64,000 bases of DNA from an uncultured Eubacteriales bacterium. GTDB lineage: Bacteria > Bacillota > Clostridia > Oscillospirales > Acutalibacteraceae. The notes below the pieces were generated by a model. That model was not told the DNA's origin. It was given only the letters and a program-made list of their open reading frames with translations, and searched no databases. Below are positions 37,330 through 44,909 of the stretch, one piece after another. The DNA lies in contig CAKSHM010000001.1 in NCBI GenBank assembly GCA_934457415.1, forward strand, positions 186,001 through 250,000. Direction: 5' to 3'. Each line of letters opens with the position of its first letter. The first letter of the stretch is position 1. The position numbers and the translations under genes are program-made.

Positions 37330-38337
37330 ATGATAGAAAAAATCGGAAGCAGAACAATTAAATTTTCAAAAAAGCCGTCAATTCTGGCTTACGGCTCCGT
37401 AGTCGGCAAAAAGGAGCATGAGGGACCTCTGTCAAATGAGTTTGACGCATTCTATTTTGACAGCCGATTTGCGGAAAAAACCTTTGAAAAGGCAGAAAGC
37501 AGAATGCAGAAAATTGTGCTTGAAACAGCTTTTAATAAGAGCGGACTTTGCGAAAACGATATAGATGTTGTTTTTGCGGGCGACCTTTTAAATCAGTGCA
37601 TAGGCTCGTCTTTTTCGCTGAGAGAAAAACAAATTCCTTTTATAGGAATGTACGGAGCATGCTCTACAATGACTCTTTCTCTTATAAATGCAGCTGTTTT
37701 TGTTGAAAGCGGTGCGGCAAAATATGCCGCCGCCGTAACCTCTTCGCATTTTTGTACGGCGGAACGCCAATATAGATTTCCTCTTGAATACGGCTCGCAG
37801 AGACCACCCACTTCTCAGTGGACTGCAACCGCCGCAGGAGCGGATATAATAGGGCTGGGAGAAAATAAACCTTATATTGAATACGCAACCGTCGGGAAAA
37901 TTGTTGACCTCGGCGTAAAGGACGCAAACAATATGGGCGCCGCTATGGCGCCTGCCGCGGCTGATACTCTTATTTCCTTTTTTAAGGATACTAATACAGC
38001 GCCTGAGGATTATGATATGATTTTCACGGGCGACTTAGGCAAGGCAGGCACCGATTTGTTTTATGAGCTTACAAAGCGCGAGGGAATAGATTTAAGGTGC
38101 AGGCACAGCGACTGCGGACTTATACTTTTTGACAGGGAAAAGCAGGATGTTCATGCCGGAGCGTCCGGCTGCGGCTGTTCGGCGGCGGTGCTTAATTCCT
38201 ATGTTTTTCACAGAATGGAAAACGGAACATTCAAAAATATCCTCTTTATGTCAACAGGCGCGCTGCTTTCACCTACATCTGCAATGCAGGGCGAAAGCAT
38301 TCCCTCAATAGCACATCTTGTTAATATCAGGATGTAA
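37330..38337 (+). CDS. spoVAD: Stage V sporulation protein AD
   Basis: The 335-aa protein has the full SpoVAD sequence pattern (ILAYGSVVGKKEHEGPL, FDAFYFDSRFAEKTFEKAES, GMYGACSTMTLSL, ERQYRFPLEYGSQRPPTSQWTATAAGA). SpoVAD has a thiolase-like fold and binds dipicolinic acid during its uptake into the forespore. It is usually encoded between spoVAC and spoVAE; here neither neighbour is present within the window's adjacent DNA, which is unusual. Its ligand's synthase genes lie about 5 kb away (spoVFA/spoVFB). Start region and ribosome binding site overlap the upstream hairpin. Confidence 0.93.
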   Translation: MIEKIGSRTIKFSKKPSILAYGSVVGKKEHEGPLSNEFDAFYFDSRFAEKTFEKAESRMQKIVLETAFNKSGLCENDIDVVFAGDLLNQCIGSSFSLREKQIPFIGMYGACSTMTLSLINAAVFVESGAAKYAAAVTSSHFCTAERQYRFPLEYGSQRPPTSQWTATAAGADIIGLGENKPYIEYATVGKIVDLGVKDANNMGAAMAPAAADTLISFFKDTNTAPEDYDMIFTGDLGKAGTDLFYELTKREGIDLRCRHSDCGLILFDREKQDVHAGASGCGCSAAVLNSYVFHRMENGTFKNILFMSTGALLSPTSAMQGESIPSIAHLVNIRM

Positions 38338-38340
38338 AAA

Positions 38341-38550
38341 AGTCCCCATTGCCCTGAATTAGACATTAGATGCTAGATAGTAGATGTTAGAAAATACCCC
38401 TCAGTCAGCTGATGCTGACAGCTCCCCTCTGTTTCGCTTACGCGAAAAGAAGGGAGCCTTACTATAGTTTAAGCAGAAACCCAAGCTTCCCCTAAAGACT
38501 ACAGGGGAAGTGGATTTGCCGAAGGCAAAGACGATAGGGTTTGGTTATAT
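38341..38550 (-). repeat. Interspersed repeat, reverse-oriented composite copy
   Basis: This gene-free stretch carries TTAGA-type units, then ACCCCTCAGTC...GACAGCTCCCCTC and GAAGGGAGCC. It is the reverse complement of the elements at 2509 and 7134, with another inner hairpin. From about 38475 comes the reverse complement of the 2631-2706 module (CCAAGCTTCCCC ... GATAGGGTTTGG). Confidence 0.8.
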
Positions 38551-38573
38551 AAGTACTGCAGGTACACATTTAT

Positions 38574-38804
38574 TTAATCGTCTTCCAACAGCTTTGACGG
38601 CGGGATGTTAAGCACCTGTGCGATTTTAAACAAAGTTTCAAGCGAAATTCCGCAAACAGTGCCTGTACCCTCTATTTGACCGACAAAGCTAACGCTTTTT
38701 TCAATAAGTTCTGCAAAGTATTCTTGTGTATAGCCAACTTTTCTTCTGTAGTATGCGATTTTTAAGCCAAGTGTAATATATTTCTCAGGAAACTCTGTTT
38801 TCAT
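38574..38804 (-). CDS. XRE-family helix-turn-helix regulator (76 aa)
   Basis: The single-domain Cro/CI-type protein contains KIAYYRRKVGYTQEYFAELIEKSVSFVGQIEGTG and ends with the helix LETLFKIAQVLNIPPSKLLEDD. It has a strong ribosome binding site (AAAGGAG). It is divergent from the SLOG-family gene across a 144-bp gap with a long inverted repeat next to a -10 box. It probably represses itself and the SLOG gene; inferred. Confidence 0.88.
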   Translation of the reverse strand: MKTEFPEKYITLGLKIAYYRRKVGYTQEYFAELIEKSVSFVGQIEGTGTVCGISLETLFKIAQVLNIPPSKLLEDD

Positions 38805-38875
38805 TTTATCGCTCCTTTACTATTTTATTTATATTTTACCGAAAATACGAAGATTTTATTATCAAGTAGAAATGC

Positions 38876-38911
38876 AAATATCTTTATTTCAAGTGAAAGA
38901 TATTTTATAAT
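38876..38911 (+). promoter_or_regulatory. Inverted repeat and -10 box between XRE and SLOG genes
   Basis: Perfect 10-bp arms (AAATATCTTT at 38876-38885, AAAGATATTT at 38896-38905) flank a 10-bp centre. An inner TTTCA-AG-TGAAA palindrome (38887-38898) is also present. The right arm abuts TATAAT (38906-38911). An operator covering the -35 region is the simplest reading. Confidence 0.6.
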
Positions 38912-38948
38912 AGGTATATAATTATTAAATAAAGGATAGGATGAGATA

Positions 38949-39419
38949 ATGGAATGTAATACATGTTGCTTTATAGGGCATAGGACGATTGACGAGACCG
39001 AAAAGCTTAAATTTCAGCTGAACAGTATAATAGAAATGCTTATTGTAAAAAATCATGTAAAAACCTTTCTTTTCGGAAGCAGGAGCAGATTTAATGATTT
39101 ATGCTATGAGACTGTAAGTGCTTTAATGAGGAATTATCCTTTTATAAAAAGGGTATATGTCAGGGCGGAATACCCTGTAATTGACGAGAATTATAAGAGG
39201 TATCTTTTAAAAGACTATGAGGAAACTTATTATCCCGATAAAATACGGGGTGCCGGAAGTGCGGTTTATGTTGAACGAAACTATGAAATGATAAGAAAAA
39301 GCAAATACTGTGTTTTTTATTTTAAAAATGAAGAAAATTCAAAATCCCATAAAAGCGGAACTAAAACCGCCCTTAATTATGCATTTAATCAGAAAAAGCA
39401 AATAATTATTCTTTCATAA
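38949..39419 (+). CDS. SLOG-superfamily (DUF1273-like) protein
   Basis: The 156-aa Rossmann-like protein opens with CCFIGHRTIDE, the CFxGHR-type glycine/histidine turn of DUF1273/YpsA-like SLOG proteins, and ends with SGTKTALNYAFNQKKQIIIL. SLOG domains bind nucleotides or nucleotide-derived ligands. Some act in DNA uptake or processing, others as sensors in conflict systems; the function here is unknown. There is no effector domain. It is controlled in all likelihood by the divergent XRE protein. Low GC is visible. Confidence 0.7.
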   Translation: MECNTCCFIGHRTIDETEKLKFQLNSIIEMLIVKNHVKTFLFGSRSRFNDLCYETVSALMRNYPFIKRVYVRAEYPVIDENYKRYLLKDYEETYYPDKIRGAGSAVYVERNYEMIRKSKYCVFYFKNEENSKSHKSGTKTALNYAFNQKKQIIILS

Positions 39420-39478
39420 CATGACGGTTTTGAGTCTAATCAAGAAAAAAGATTTAACAATGATTTAACTCAAAAATA

Positions 39479-39507
39479 TTGACATTTTTTCGTATAAAAA
39501 GTATAAT
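39479..39507 (+). promoter_or_regulatory. Perfect-consensus sigma-A promoter of the mgtE leader
   Basis: TTGACA (39479-39484), 17-bp spacer, TATAAT (39502-39507): a full consensus match. Predicted start near 39514, about 325 nt before the mgtE start codon. Confidence 0.9.
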
Positions 39508-39513
39508 AGAAAG

Positions 39514-39793
39514 GTAAACTAAATCCCTGCAAACAGCATGGAGCTTCAGTCTGTCGATAAACCGTAAAGCATATTATGTTGCGGCATTTACGCCGCGTTT
39601 TGTTTTTTCGGCGACAGGTGCGGCAAAAAAACACCTTACAAGCGAAAAACCGCATAATTTAGCGGTTTTTCAAGGACACAGGGGTGGTGCTAACTGGGAT
39701 AGAGTGCAGTCCGAAAATCAAAGATTTTCGAGCGAACGGCATTCCCGTCCAAGAGCGTTTCAGACACGCTCAGATCCCTGCAAACAGCAGGGG
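39514..39793 (+). ncRNA. Long structured leader RNA of mgtE, candidate riboswitch
   Basis: The ~280-nt leader contains several strong helices. CTGTCG/CGACAG encloses a GC hairpin (39581-39596) followed by a U-rich run to 39608, which looks like an intrinsic terminator. Further hairpins have arms GAAAAACCGC (39644-39671 region), CGAAAATC (39712-39730 region) and GAGCGT (39753-39771 region). ATCCCTGCAAACAGCA occurs twice, at 39523-39538 and 39774-39789. In the second copy CCCTGC pairs with GCAGGG (39787-39792), while the first copy could compete for the same partner. That is the logic of a switch. I could not match it to the M-box Mg2+ riboswitch usual for mgtE genes. Confidence 0.55.
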
Positions 39794-39839
39794 TTTATTA
39801 TATGTTAAATTGTTAAAATGAATAAAAGGAGGCATAATT

Positions 39840-41213
39840 ATGGAAGAAAAAATACTTGAGCTTTTCAACGAAAAAAAGTTCGGCGAGCTTAAAGCCCTCC
39901 TTTCGGAAATGAATCCGGCTGACCTTGCTATTGTTTTTGAAGAAATCCCGAGCAGGGACCTGCCTGTTGTTTTCCGTATTCTTCCAAAAGAGCTTGCGGC
40001 AGAGGTATTTGTTGAAATGGATACCGATATGCAGCAGCTTTTAATTGAAGCATTCAGCGATAAAGAGCTTAAAGAGGTTATGGACGAGCTTTTTATGGAC
40101 GATACCGTTGATATTATCGACGAAATGCCCGCAACGGTTGCAAAGCGTATTTTAAAGCAGACCGATTCCGCTAAGCGCAGAATGATAAACAGACTTCTCG
40201 CATATCCGGACGACAGTGCCGGCAGCATAATGACTACCGAATATATCGACCTTAAAAAGGATATGACGATAGAAGAGGCTTTAGAGCGAATACGCAAGAT
40301 AGGCTTTGACAGCGAAACCATCTACAGCGCCTATGTTATCAGCAAGAGCAGAAAGCTTTTGGGAATTGTTTCCATTAAGGATCTTCTTTTAAACAGCAAG
40401 GACTGCATTATCGGCGATATTATGGATGAAAACATAATCTTCGCCAACACTCTTGACGATAAAGAGGAAGTTGCCTTACAGATAAACAAATACGACCTGC
40501 TCGCAATTCCTGTTGTTGATAAGGAAAACAGGCTTGTCGGTATCGTAACGGTTGACGACGCTATTGACGTTATGGAGGAAGAAACAACCGAGGATATCGA
40601 AAAGATGGCGGCCATTCTTCCGAGTGAGCACAGTTATTTTAAAACCAGTGTTTTTGAGACCTTTAAGGCGCGTATTCCGTGGCTTATGCTGCTTATGATT
40701 TCGGCAACATTTACGGGCGCGATTATTTCAAATTTTGAAAACAAGCTTGCGACAATTCCTGCTCTTATAGCTTTTATACCAATGCTTATGGATACAGGCG
40801 GAAACAGCGGAAGCCAGTCCTCCGTAACTATTATCCGTGCGATTTCGCTCGGAGATGTAGAGTTCAGGGATCTTGTAAAGGTTATATGGAAAGAATTAAG
40901 AGTTTCCGTAATATGCAGCGCCGCACTTGCGGTTGTAAATGCCGCGAAGCTGTTTTTAGTAGATTATCTTGTACTCAACACATTCAATAATGCAAGGCTT
41001 TCAACGGTTATAATTCTTATTTCGGTTGTTTGTCTGACCCTTTTCTTAACTGTTATCGTTGCAATGCTTGTAGGGTGTACGTTGCCTATTCTTGCTAAAA
41101 AGATAGGGTTTGACCCTGCCGTAATGGCAAGTCCGTTTATAACAACTATTGTTGACGCAATCTCGCTTATGATTTATTTCGGAATGGCGGCTGTGCTGAT
41201 AGTTAAGATATGA
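39840..41213 (+). CDS. mgtE: Magnesium transporter MgtE
   Basis: The 457-aa protein has the complete MgtE layout: N-terminal helical superhelix domain (~1-130), paired CBS domains (~135-255; SAYVISKSRKLLGIVSIKDLLL and IPVVDKENRLVGIVTVDDAID) and five C-terminal membrane helices with PMLMDTGGNSGSQSS at the pore. It is a Mg2+-gated channel-like importer. The ribosome binding site AAAAGGAGG is excellent. Its stop overlaps the start of the pseudouridine synthase gene (ATGA). A long leader RNA precedes it. Confidence 0.95.
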   Translation: MEEKILELFNEKKFGELKALLSEMNPADLAIVFEEIPSRDLPVVFRILPKELAAEVFVEMDTDMQQLLIEAFSDKELKEVMDELFMDDTVDIIDEMPATVAKRILKQTDSAKRRMINRLLAYPDDSAGSIMTTEYIDLKKDMTIEEALERIRKIGFDSETIYSAYVISKSRKLLGIVSIKDLLLNSKDCIIGDIMDENIIFANTLDDKEEVALQINKYDLLAIPVVDKENRLVGIVTVDDAIDVMEEETTEDIEKMAAILPSEHSYFKTSVFETFKARIPWLMLLMISATFTGAIISNFENKLATIPALIAFIPMLMDTGGNSGSQSSVTIIRAISLGDVEFRDLVKVIWKELRVSVICSAALAVVNAAKLFLVDYLVLNTFNNARLSTVIILISVVCLTLFLTVIVAMLVGCTLPILAKKIGFDPAVMASPFITTIVDAISLMIYFGMAAVLIVKI

Positions 41214-41875
41214 ATGTTATTTTCAGCGACAGCGATATTCTGATAGTTAATAAGCCTTACGGATTGCTTTCGCAAGGCTCGCAAAGCGGCGGAGATGATA
41301 TTATTTCTCTGCTCAAAGCCGAAAATGGTGAAACGGTTTTGCCGGTCCACCGTCTTGACAGGACTACCGGCGGACTTATGGTTTTTGCGAAAAATAAGAG
41401 GTCTGCCGCAAAGCTTTCGGAGCAGATACTGAATAAACGGTTTAAAAAGACTTATTTAGCGGTCTGTCCCGATAAAATCAATCCCGAAAAGGGCGAAATG
41501 CGTGACATTTTATTCTTTGACAGAATAAAAAACAAAAGCTTTGTTGTGAAAAAAGAGCGTAAAGGCGCAAAATCCGCCGAGCTTTCTTATGAAAAATTAA
41601 GCGAGGGGAATTTCGGAAAGGAAAAAACGGCGCTTTTTAAAATTGAGCTAAAAACGGGAAGAACGCATCAGATAAGGGTGCAGTTTGCTTCGCGCGGAGC
41701 CCCGCTTATCGGCGACAGAAGATACGGGTCGGACATAAAAAGCAAAAATATTGCTCTTTGGTCTTATGCACTTAATTTCTTACATCCCGCAACCGGCAAA
41801 GAAATGAAGTTCAGTTTGCTGCCGAAAGATGATATATTTATAAATTTATTAAGTCAAGTAAATAATAAGGTATAA
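41210..41875 (+). CDS. RluA-family pseudouridine synthase
   Basis: The 221-aa enzyme has the catalytic Asp motif HRLDRTTGGLMVFAKN (near 45-60) and the C-terminal KTGRTHQIRVQFASRGAPLIGDRRYG. It lacks an S4 RNA-binding domain, so it is a short RluA-type enzyme isomerising uridine in rRNA or tRNA; the exact site cannot be told. Translationally coupled to mgtE. Confidence 0.9.
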   Translation: MNVIFSDSDILIVNKPYGLLSQGSQSGGDDIISLLKAENGETVLPVHRLDRTTGGLMVFAKNKRSAAKLSEQILNKRFKKTYLAVCPDKINPEKGEMRDILFFDRIKNKSFVVKKERKGAKSAELSYEKLSEGNFGKEKTALFKIELKTGRTHQIRVQFASRGAPLIGDRRYGSDIKSKNIALWSYALNFLHPATGKEMKFSLLPKDDIFINLLSQVNNKV

Positions 41876-41937
41876 GTGGTGGAGTCTGGCATAGAGCAAA
41901 TGCTCTATTTATACCGTTGTTCATAATTCAGAACAGC

Positions 41938-41971
41938 AAAGGCAGAACCGTCATCAGGCTCTGCCTTTTTA
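41938..41971 (+). terminator. Terminator before pyk
   Basis: AAGGCAGA and TCTGCCTT arms with a T-run to 41970. A small hairpin ATAGAGC/GCTCTAT lies upstream at 41891-41908. It ends the mgtE operon about 20 bp before the pyk start, so pyk may need readthrough or an overlapping promoter. Confidence 0.8.
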
Positions 41972-41992
41972 AATAATTTTAGGAGAAAAGCT

Positions 41993-43405
41993 ATGAGAAA
42001 AACGAAAATTGTTTGCACGATAGGTCCGTCCTGTTCGGATGAGGAAACCTTAACAAAAATGTGCAAAGCGGGAATGGATGTCGCAAGGCTTAATTTTTCG
42101 CACGGAACCTATGCGGAGCATCTTAAAAGGATAACGGCGGTTAAGAATGTCCGTGACACCCTTAATCTTCCGGTTGCGATAATGCTTGATACAAAAGGTC
42201 CCGAATACAGAATAGGCGTTTTTAAAAACGGCAAGGAGGAAATCAAAGAGGGTGATACTTTCACTTTCACTACTGATGAGATTGAGGGTGATAAAACGAA
42301 AGTATCCGTAAGCTACAAAAGCCTTGCAAAGGAACTGAGTGTAGGAAACAATATTCTTGTTAATAACGGACTTCTTAATTTTGACATAGTTAAAATTGAC
42401 GGTAACGATATAATCTGCAGGGTGGTATCAGGCGGAATTATTTCCGACAGAAAAAGCATGAGTTTTCCGAATAAAGTCTTAAAACAGGTTTATTTAAGCG
42501 AGCAGGACAAGGAAGATATTTTATTCGGAATTAAGCACGGAATAGACTATGTGGCATGTTCCTTTGTGTCACAGGTAAGCGACATAAGAGATGTAAAGAA
42601 TTTCATTGCCGCCAATACCGATGATAGGATCGGAATAATAGCGAAAATTGAAAATCAGTCGGGAATTGACAATATAGAGGAAATCTGCTCCGAGTGCGAC
42701 GGGATTATGATAGGCAGGGGAGATATGGGTGTTGAAATCCCGTTTGAACAGCTTCCCGCAATTCAAAAAAGGCTTATTACAAAATGCAGACTTTTAGGTA
42801 AGCGTGTTATAACAGCCACCGAAATGCTTGAGTCTATGATATTCAATCCCCGTCCTACAAGAGCCGAGGTTTCCGATGTTGCTAACGCGGTTTATGACGG
42901 AACAAGCGCAATAATGCTTTCCGGCGAGACTGCGGCAGGAAAATACCCTGTTGAAGCGGTAAAAACAATGGCAAAAATTGCCGAAAGCACCGAAAAGGGT
43001 ATTCACTATAAAAAGCGCTTTTACAGGTCTGAATTTCAGATTAAAAACGATATGGACGCAATTTCCCATTCCATTTGCGGAATGTCTATCGACCTTGATG
43101 TAAAAGCTATTGTTGTCTGCTCGCTTTCGGGAATGACAGCAAGAATGGTATCAAGATTTCGTTCGCCTGTTGACATTATAGGTCTTTGCGTAAATGAGAA
43201 AACATGGCGGCAGCTTTCTCTTTCTTGGGGTGTTTTGCCTGTAATGAGCGAGGTTTATCCATCCGTTGAGGTTTTATTCTATAACGCAAAGAAAACGGCT
43301 CAAAAGGAGCTCGGACTTAAAAACGGCGATAAAATAATTATTACCGGCGGCGCGACAAACGGTCAGTCGGGAAATACTAATACCATTAGAATAGAGACCA
43401 TATAA
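41993..43405 (+). CDS. pyk: Pyruvate kinase
   Basis: The 470-aa glycolytic enzyme converts PEP and ADP to pyruvate and ATP. Visible motifs are TKIVCTIGPSC at the N-terminus, MLDTKGPEYRIG, the active-site signature IAKIENQSGIDNIEEI and MIGRGDMGVEIP, and the C-terminal allosteric domain ending TNTIRIETI. It lacks the extra C-terminal PEP-utilising domain of Bacillus pyruvate kinase. The ribosome binding site is TAGGAG. Confidence 0.95.
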   Translation: MRKTKIVCTIGPSCSDEETLTKMCKAGMDVARLNFSHGTYAEHLKRITAVKNVRDTLNLPVAIMLDTKGPEYRIGVFKNGKEEIKEGDTFTFTTDEIEGDKTKVSVSYKSLAKELSVGNNILVNNGLLNFDIVKIDGNDIICRVVSGGIISDRKSMSFPNKVLKQVYLSEQDKEDILFGIKHGIDYVACSFVSQVSDIRDVKNFIAANTDDRIGIIAKIENQSGIDNIEEICSECDGIMIGRGDMGVEIPFEQLPAIQKRLITKCRLLGKRVITATEMLESMIFNPRPTRAEVSDVANAVYDGTSAIMLSGETAAGKYPVEAVKTMAKIAESTEKGIHYKKRFYRSEFQIKNDMDAISHSICGMSIDLDVKAIVVCSLSGMTARMVSRFRSPVDIIGLCVNEKTWRQLSLSWGVLPVMSEVYPSVEVLFYNAKKTAQKELGLKNGDKIIITGGATNGQSGNTNTIRIETI

Positions 43406-43426
43406 TCAGTTGCGCACAAAGCGCGC

Positions 43427-43468
43427 AGGCTCCCTTCTTATTGACGAATGTCAATACAGAGGGGAGCC
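43427..43468. terminator. Bidirectional terminator derived from the repeat family
   Basis: AGGCTCCCTTCT pairs with AGAGGGGAGCCT; an inner TTGAC/GTCAA extends the hairpin. It lies between convergent pyk and spoVFB, with TTTGTTTTATTT on the plus side. Its outer arms equal those of the dispersed repeat at 2509. Confidence 0.85.
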
Positions 43469-43474
43469 TTTGTT

Positions 43475-44053
43475 TTATTTAATTATCACACAAGGTTCGA
43501 TTTGCTTTCCGATAAGCGCTGATTCCACTGTTTCGCTTAAAAGCGAAAAATCGCATACAAGCGAATTATTTTTGCCAAGAGGATCATCCTGTCGGTAGGG
43601 AACAAAGAAAATATTTTTGGTATTCTGAAGAATTCCGATATTCTTATATGAAGCGCCGAGTGCGTCATTTGTAGCTATGGCGAGAACGACAGGTCTGTTG
43701 TTCCTGAGACTTGCTTTGACTGCCATTGTGACGGGCGTATCGGTTATTCCCATTGCAATTTTTGCAGCGGTATTTCCCGTACAGGGTGAAACTATAATGA
43801 TATCGAGCAAATCCTTAGGACCTATCGGCTCGGCGGACGCGATATCATGAATGATTTTATTTCCGCATATCGCTTCAACTTTTTCCTTTAATTCATCGGC
43901 CTTAATAAATCTTGTGTCCGTAGAATAAACTATCTGCGACATGATCGGTATTATATTTACATTGTTTTGTGCGAGCTTTTCGAGTGCTTCGAGCGATTTT
44001 TTTATTGTACAGAAGGAACCGCAGAAAGCGTATCCGATATTTATTTTATTCAA
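43475..44053 (-). CDS. spoVFB: Dipicolinate synthase subunit B
   Basis: The 192-aa flavoprotein-like subunit opens IGYAFCGSFCTIKKSLEALEKL and contains IIVSPCTGNTAAKIAMGITDTPVTMAVKA, both diagnostic of SpoVFB/DpaB. With subunit A it makes dipicolinic acid, the Ca-chelating spore core compound, in the mother cell. It overlaps spoVFA by 4 bp. Its presence indicates a true endospore former that uses the dedicated synthase and not the EtfA route found in some Clostridia. Confidence 0.95.
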   Translation of the reverse strand: MNKINIGYAFCGSFCTIKKSLEALEKLAQNNVNIIPIMSQIVYSTDTRFIKADELKEKVEAICGNKIIHDIASAEPIGPKDLLDIIIVSPCTGNTAAKIAMGITDTPVTMAVKASLRNNRPVVLAIATNDALGASYKNIGILQNTKNIFFVPYRQDDPLGKNNSLVCDFSLLSETVESALIGKQIEPCVIIK

Positions 44054-44835
44054 TTTCTTTCCCTCCGTAATTTTAATTGTCCGATAACGGTATTAGCTAT
44101 AATTTTTCCTGCCGTTTCGGGCGCGGTTTTCCCGGGAAGTCCGGGGAGCTTTTGAATTCTGCCGCCGTAACTGTCACAGCAGCCGAGTGTTGAAAGGTCA
44201 ATCAAAGTTATATCCGACTTGCATAATTCTTCATATTTAAAGAGTTTAGTATCGGCGGTATTGAAAATCAAATCGTAGTTATCAATTAAATCAGGAACTT
44301 TTTTTGTTTCTGTATATTTACAGCCGCCGGCATTTATTTCCGCAAAGTCCCTAAGCTTTCTTGCACTGACGGTTATATCGGCACCGAATGCTTTAAGTCT
44401 TTCTCTTAAGGCTTTACCTATCCTGCCGTTTCCGATAATCAAGATTTTTGAATTAAGAAGTGTAAAGCCCGTATTTAAAACAGCGTATGCTATTGCGCCC
44501 TCGGCTGTGGGAACTGCATTCATCTGAGCAAATTCCTCTAGAGCGCAGATATCGGTGAAATTTTCTTTTTCAGAGCCGTAAAGCGAAGAAAATATAAGTG
44601 TTTTTTTACATACTCCGTTTAAGCTTTCAAGCGGAATTACTCTTTTTGTGAGCGGGCAAAAAACATTTTCACCGTCTCTTGTGGTGGGGACCGGCAGAAC
44701 TATAATATCTGCTTTGCTTAAATTTCCGTTATCATTCTCGTAAAGTCCCAAGGTCTCCGTCTCAAAGCCCGCTTTTCTGAATTCTTTTTCTGCGAACTCG
44801 GAGCGTTTGTCTCCTCCTATAAGTAAAACTTTCAT
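44050..44835 (-). CDS. spoVFA: Dipicolinate synthase subunit A
   Basis: The 261-aa NAD(P)-dependent subunit has a central Rossmann motif (ILIIGNGRIGKALRERLKAFGADITVSARK) and the PVPTTRDGENVF region typical of DpaA. It oxidises the dihydrodipicolinate precursor. First gene of the two-gene operon. No asd, dapG or dapA follows, unlike in Bacillus. Confidence 0.95.
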   Translation of the reverse strand: MKVLLIGGDKRSEFAEKEFRKAGFETETLGLYENDNGNLSKADIIVLPVPTTRDGENVFCPLTKRVIPLESLNGVCKKTLIFSSLYGSEKENFTDICALEEFAQMNAVPTAEGAIAYAVLNTGFTLLNSKILIIGNGRIGKALRERLKAFGADITVSARKLRDFAEINAGGCKYTETKKVPDLIDNYDLIFNTADTKLFKYEELCKSDITLIDLSTLGCCDSYGGRIQKLPGLPGKTAPETAGKIIANTVIGQLKLRRERN

Positions 44836-44851
44836 TTTAAACTACCACCCA

Positions 44852-44905
44852 AATAAAAAAATATGCGCCGTAAGAAGGTTTCAATACATTCTATGGCGCA
44901 TATTT
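44852..44905 (-). terminator. Terminator of cca
   Basis: AAATATGCGCC (44859-44869) and GGCGCATATTT (44895-44905) form an 11-bp stem. On the minus strand a T-rich run follows, just beyond the cca stop and before spoVFA. Confidence 0.85.
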
Positions 44906-44909
44906 ATTT

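Noticed and set aside
39679..39700. T-box-like GGGGTGGTGC in the mgtE leader
   Set aside because: The full T-box bulge sequence and specifier stem-loop are absent, and mgtE is not an amino-acid gene.
39514..39793. M-box Mg2+ riboswitch before mgtE
   Set aside because: The conserved M-box core as I know it is not found, so the leader is reported as unassigned.
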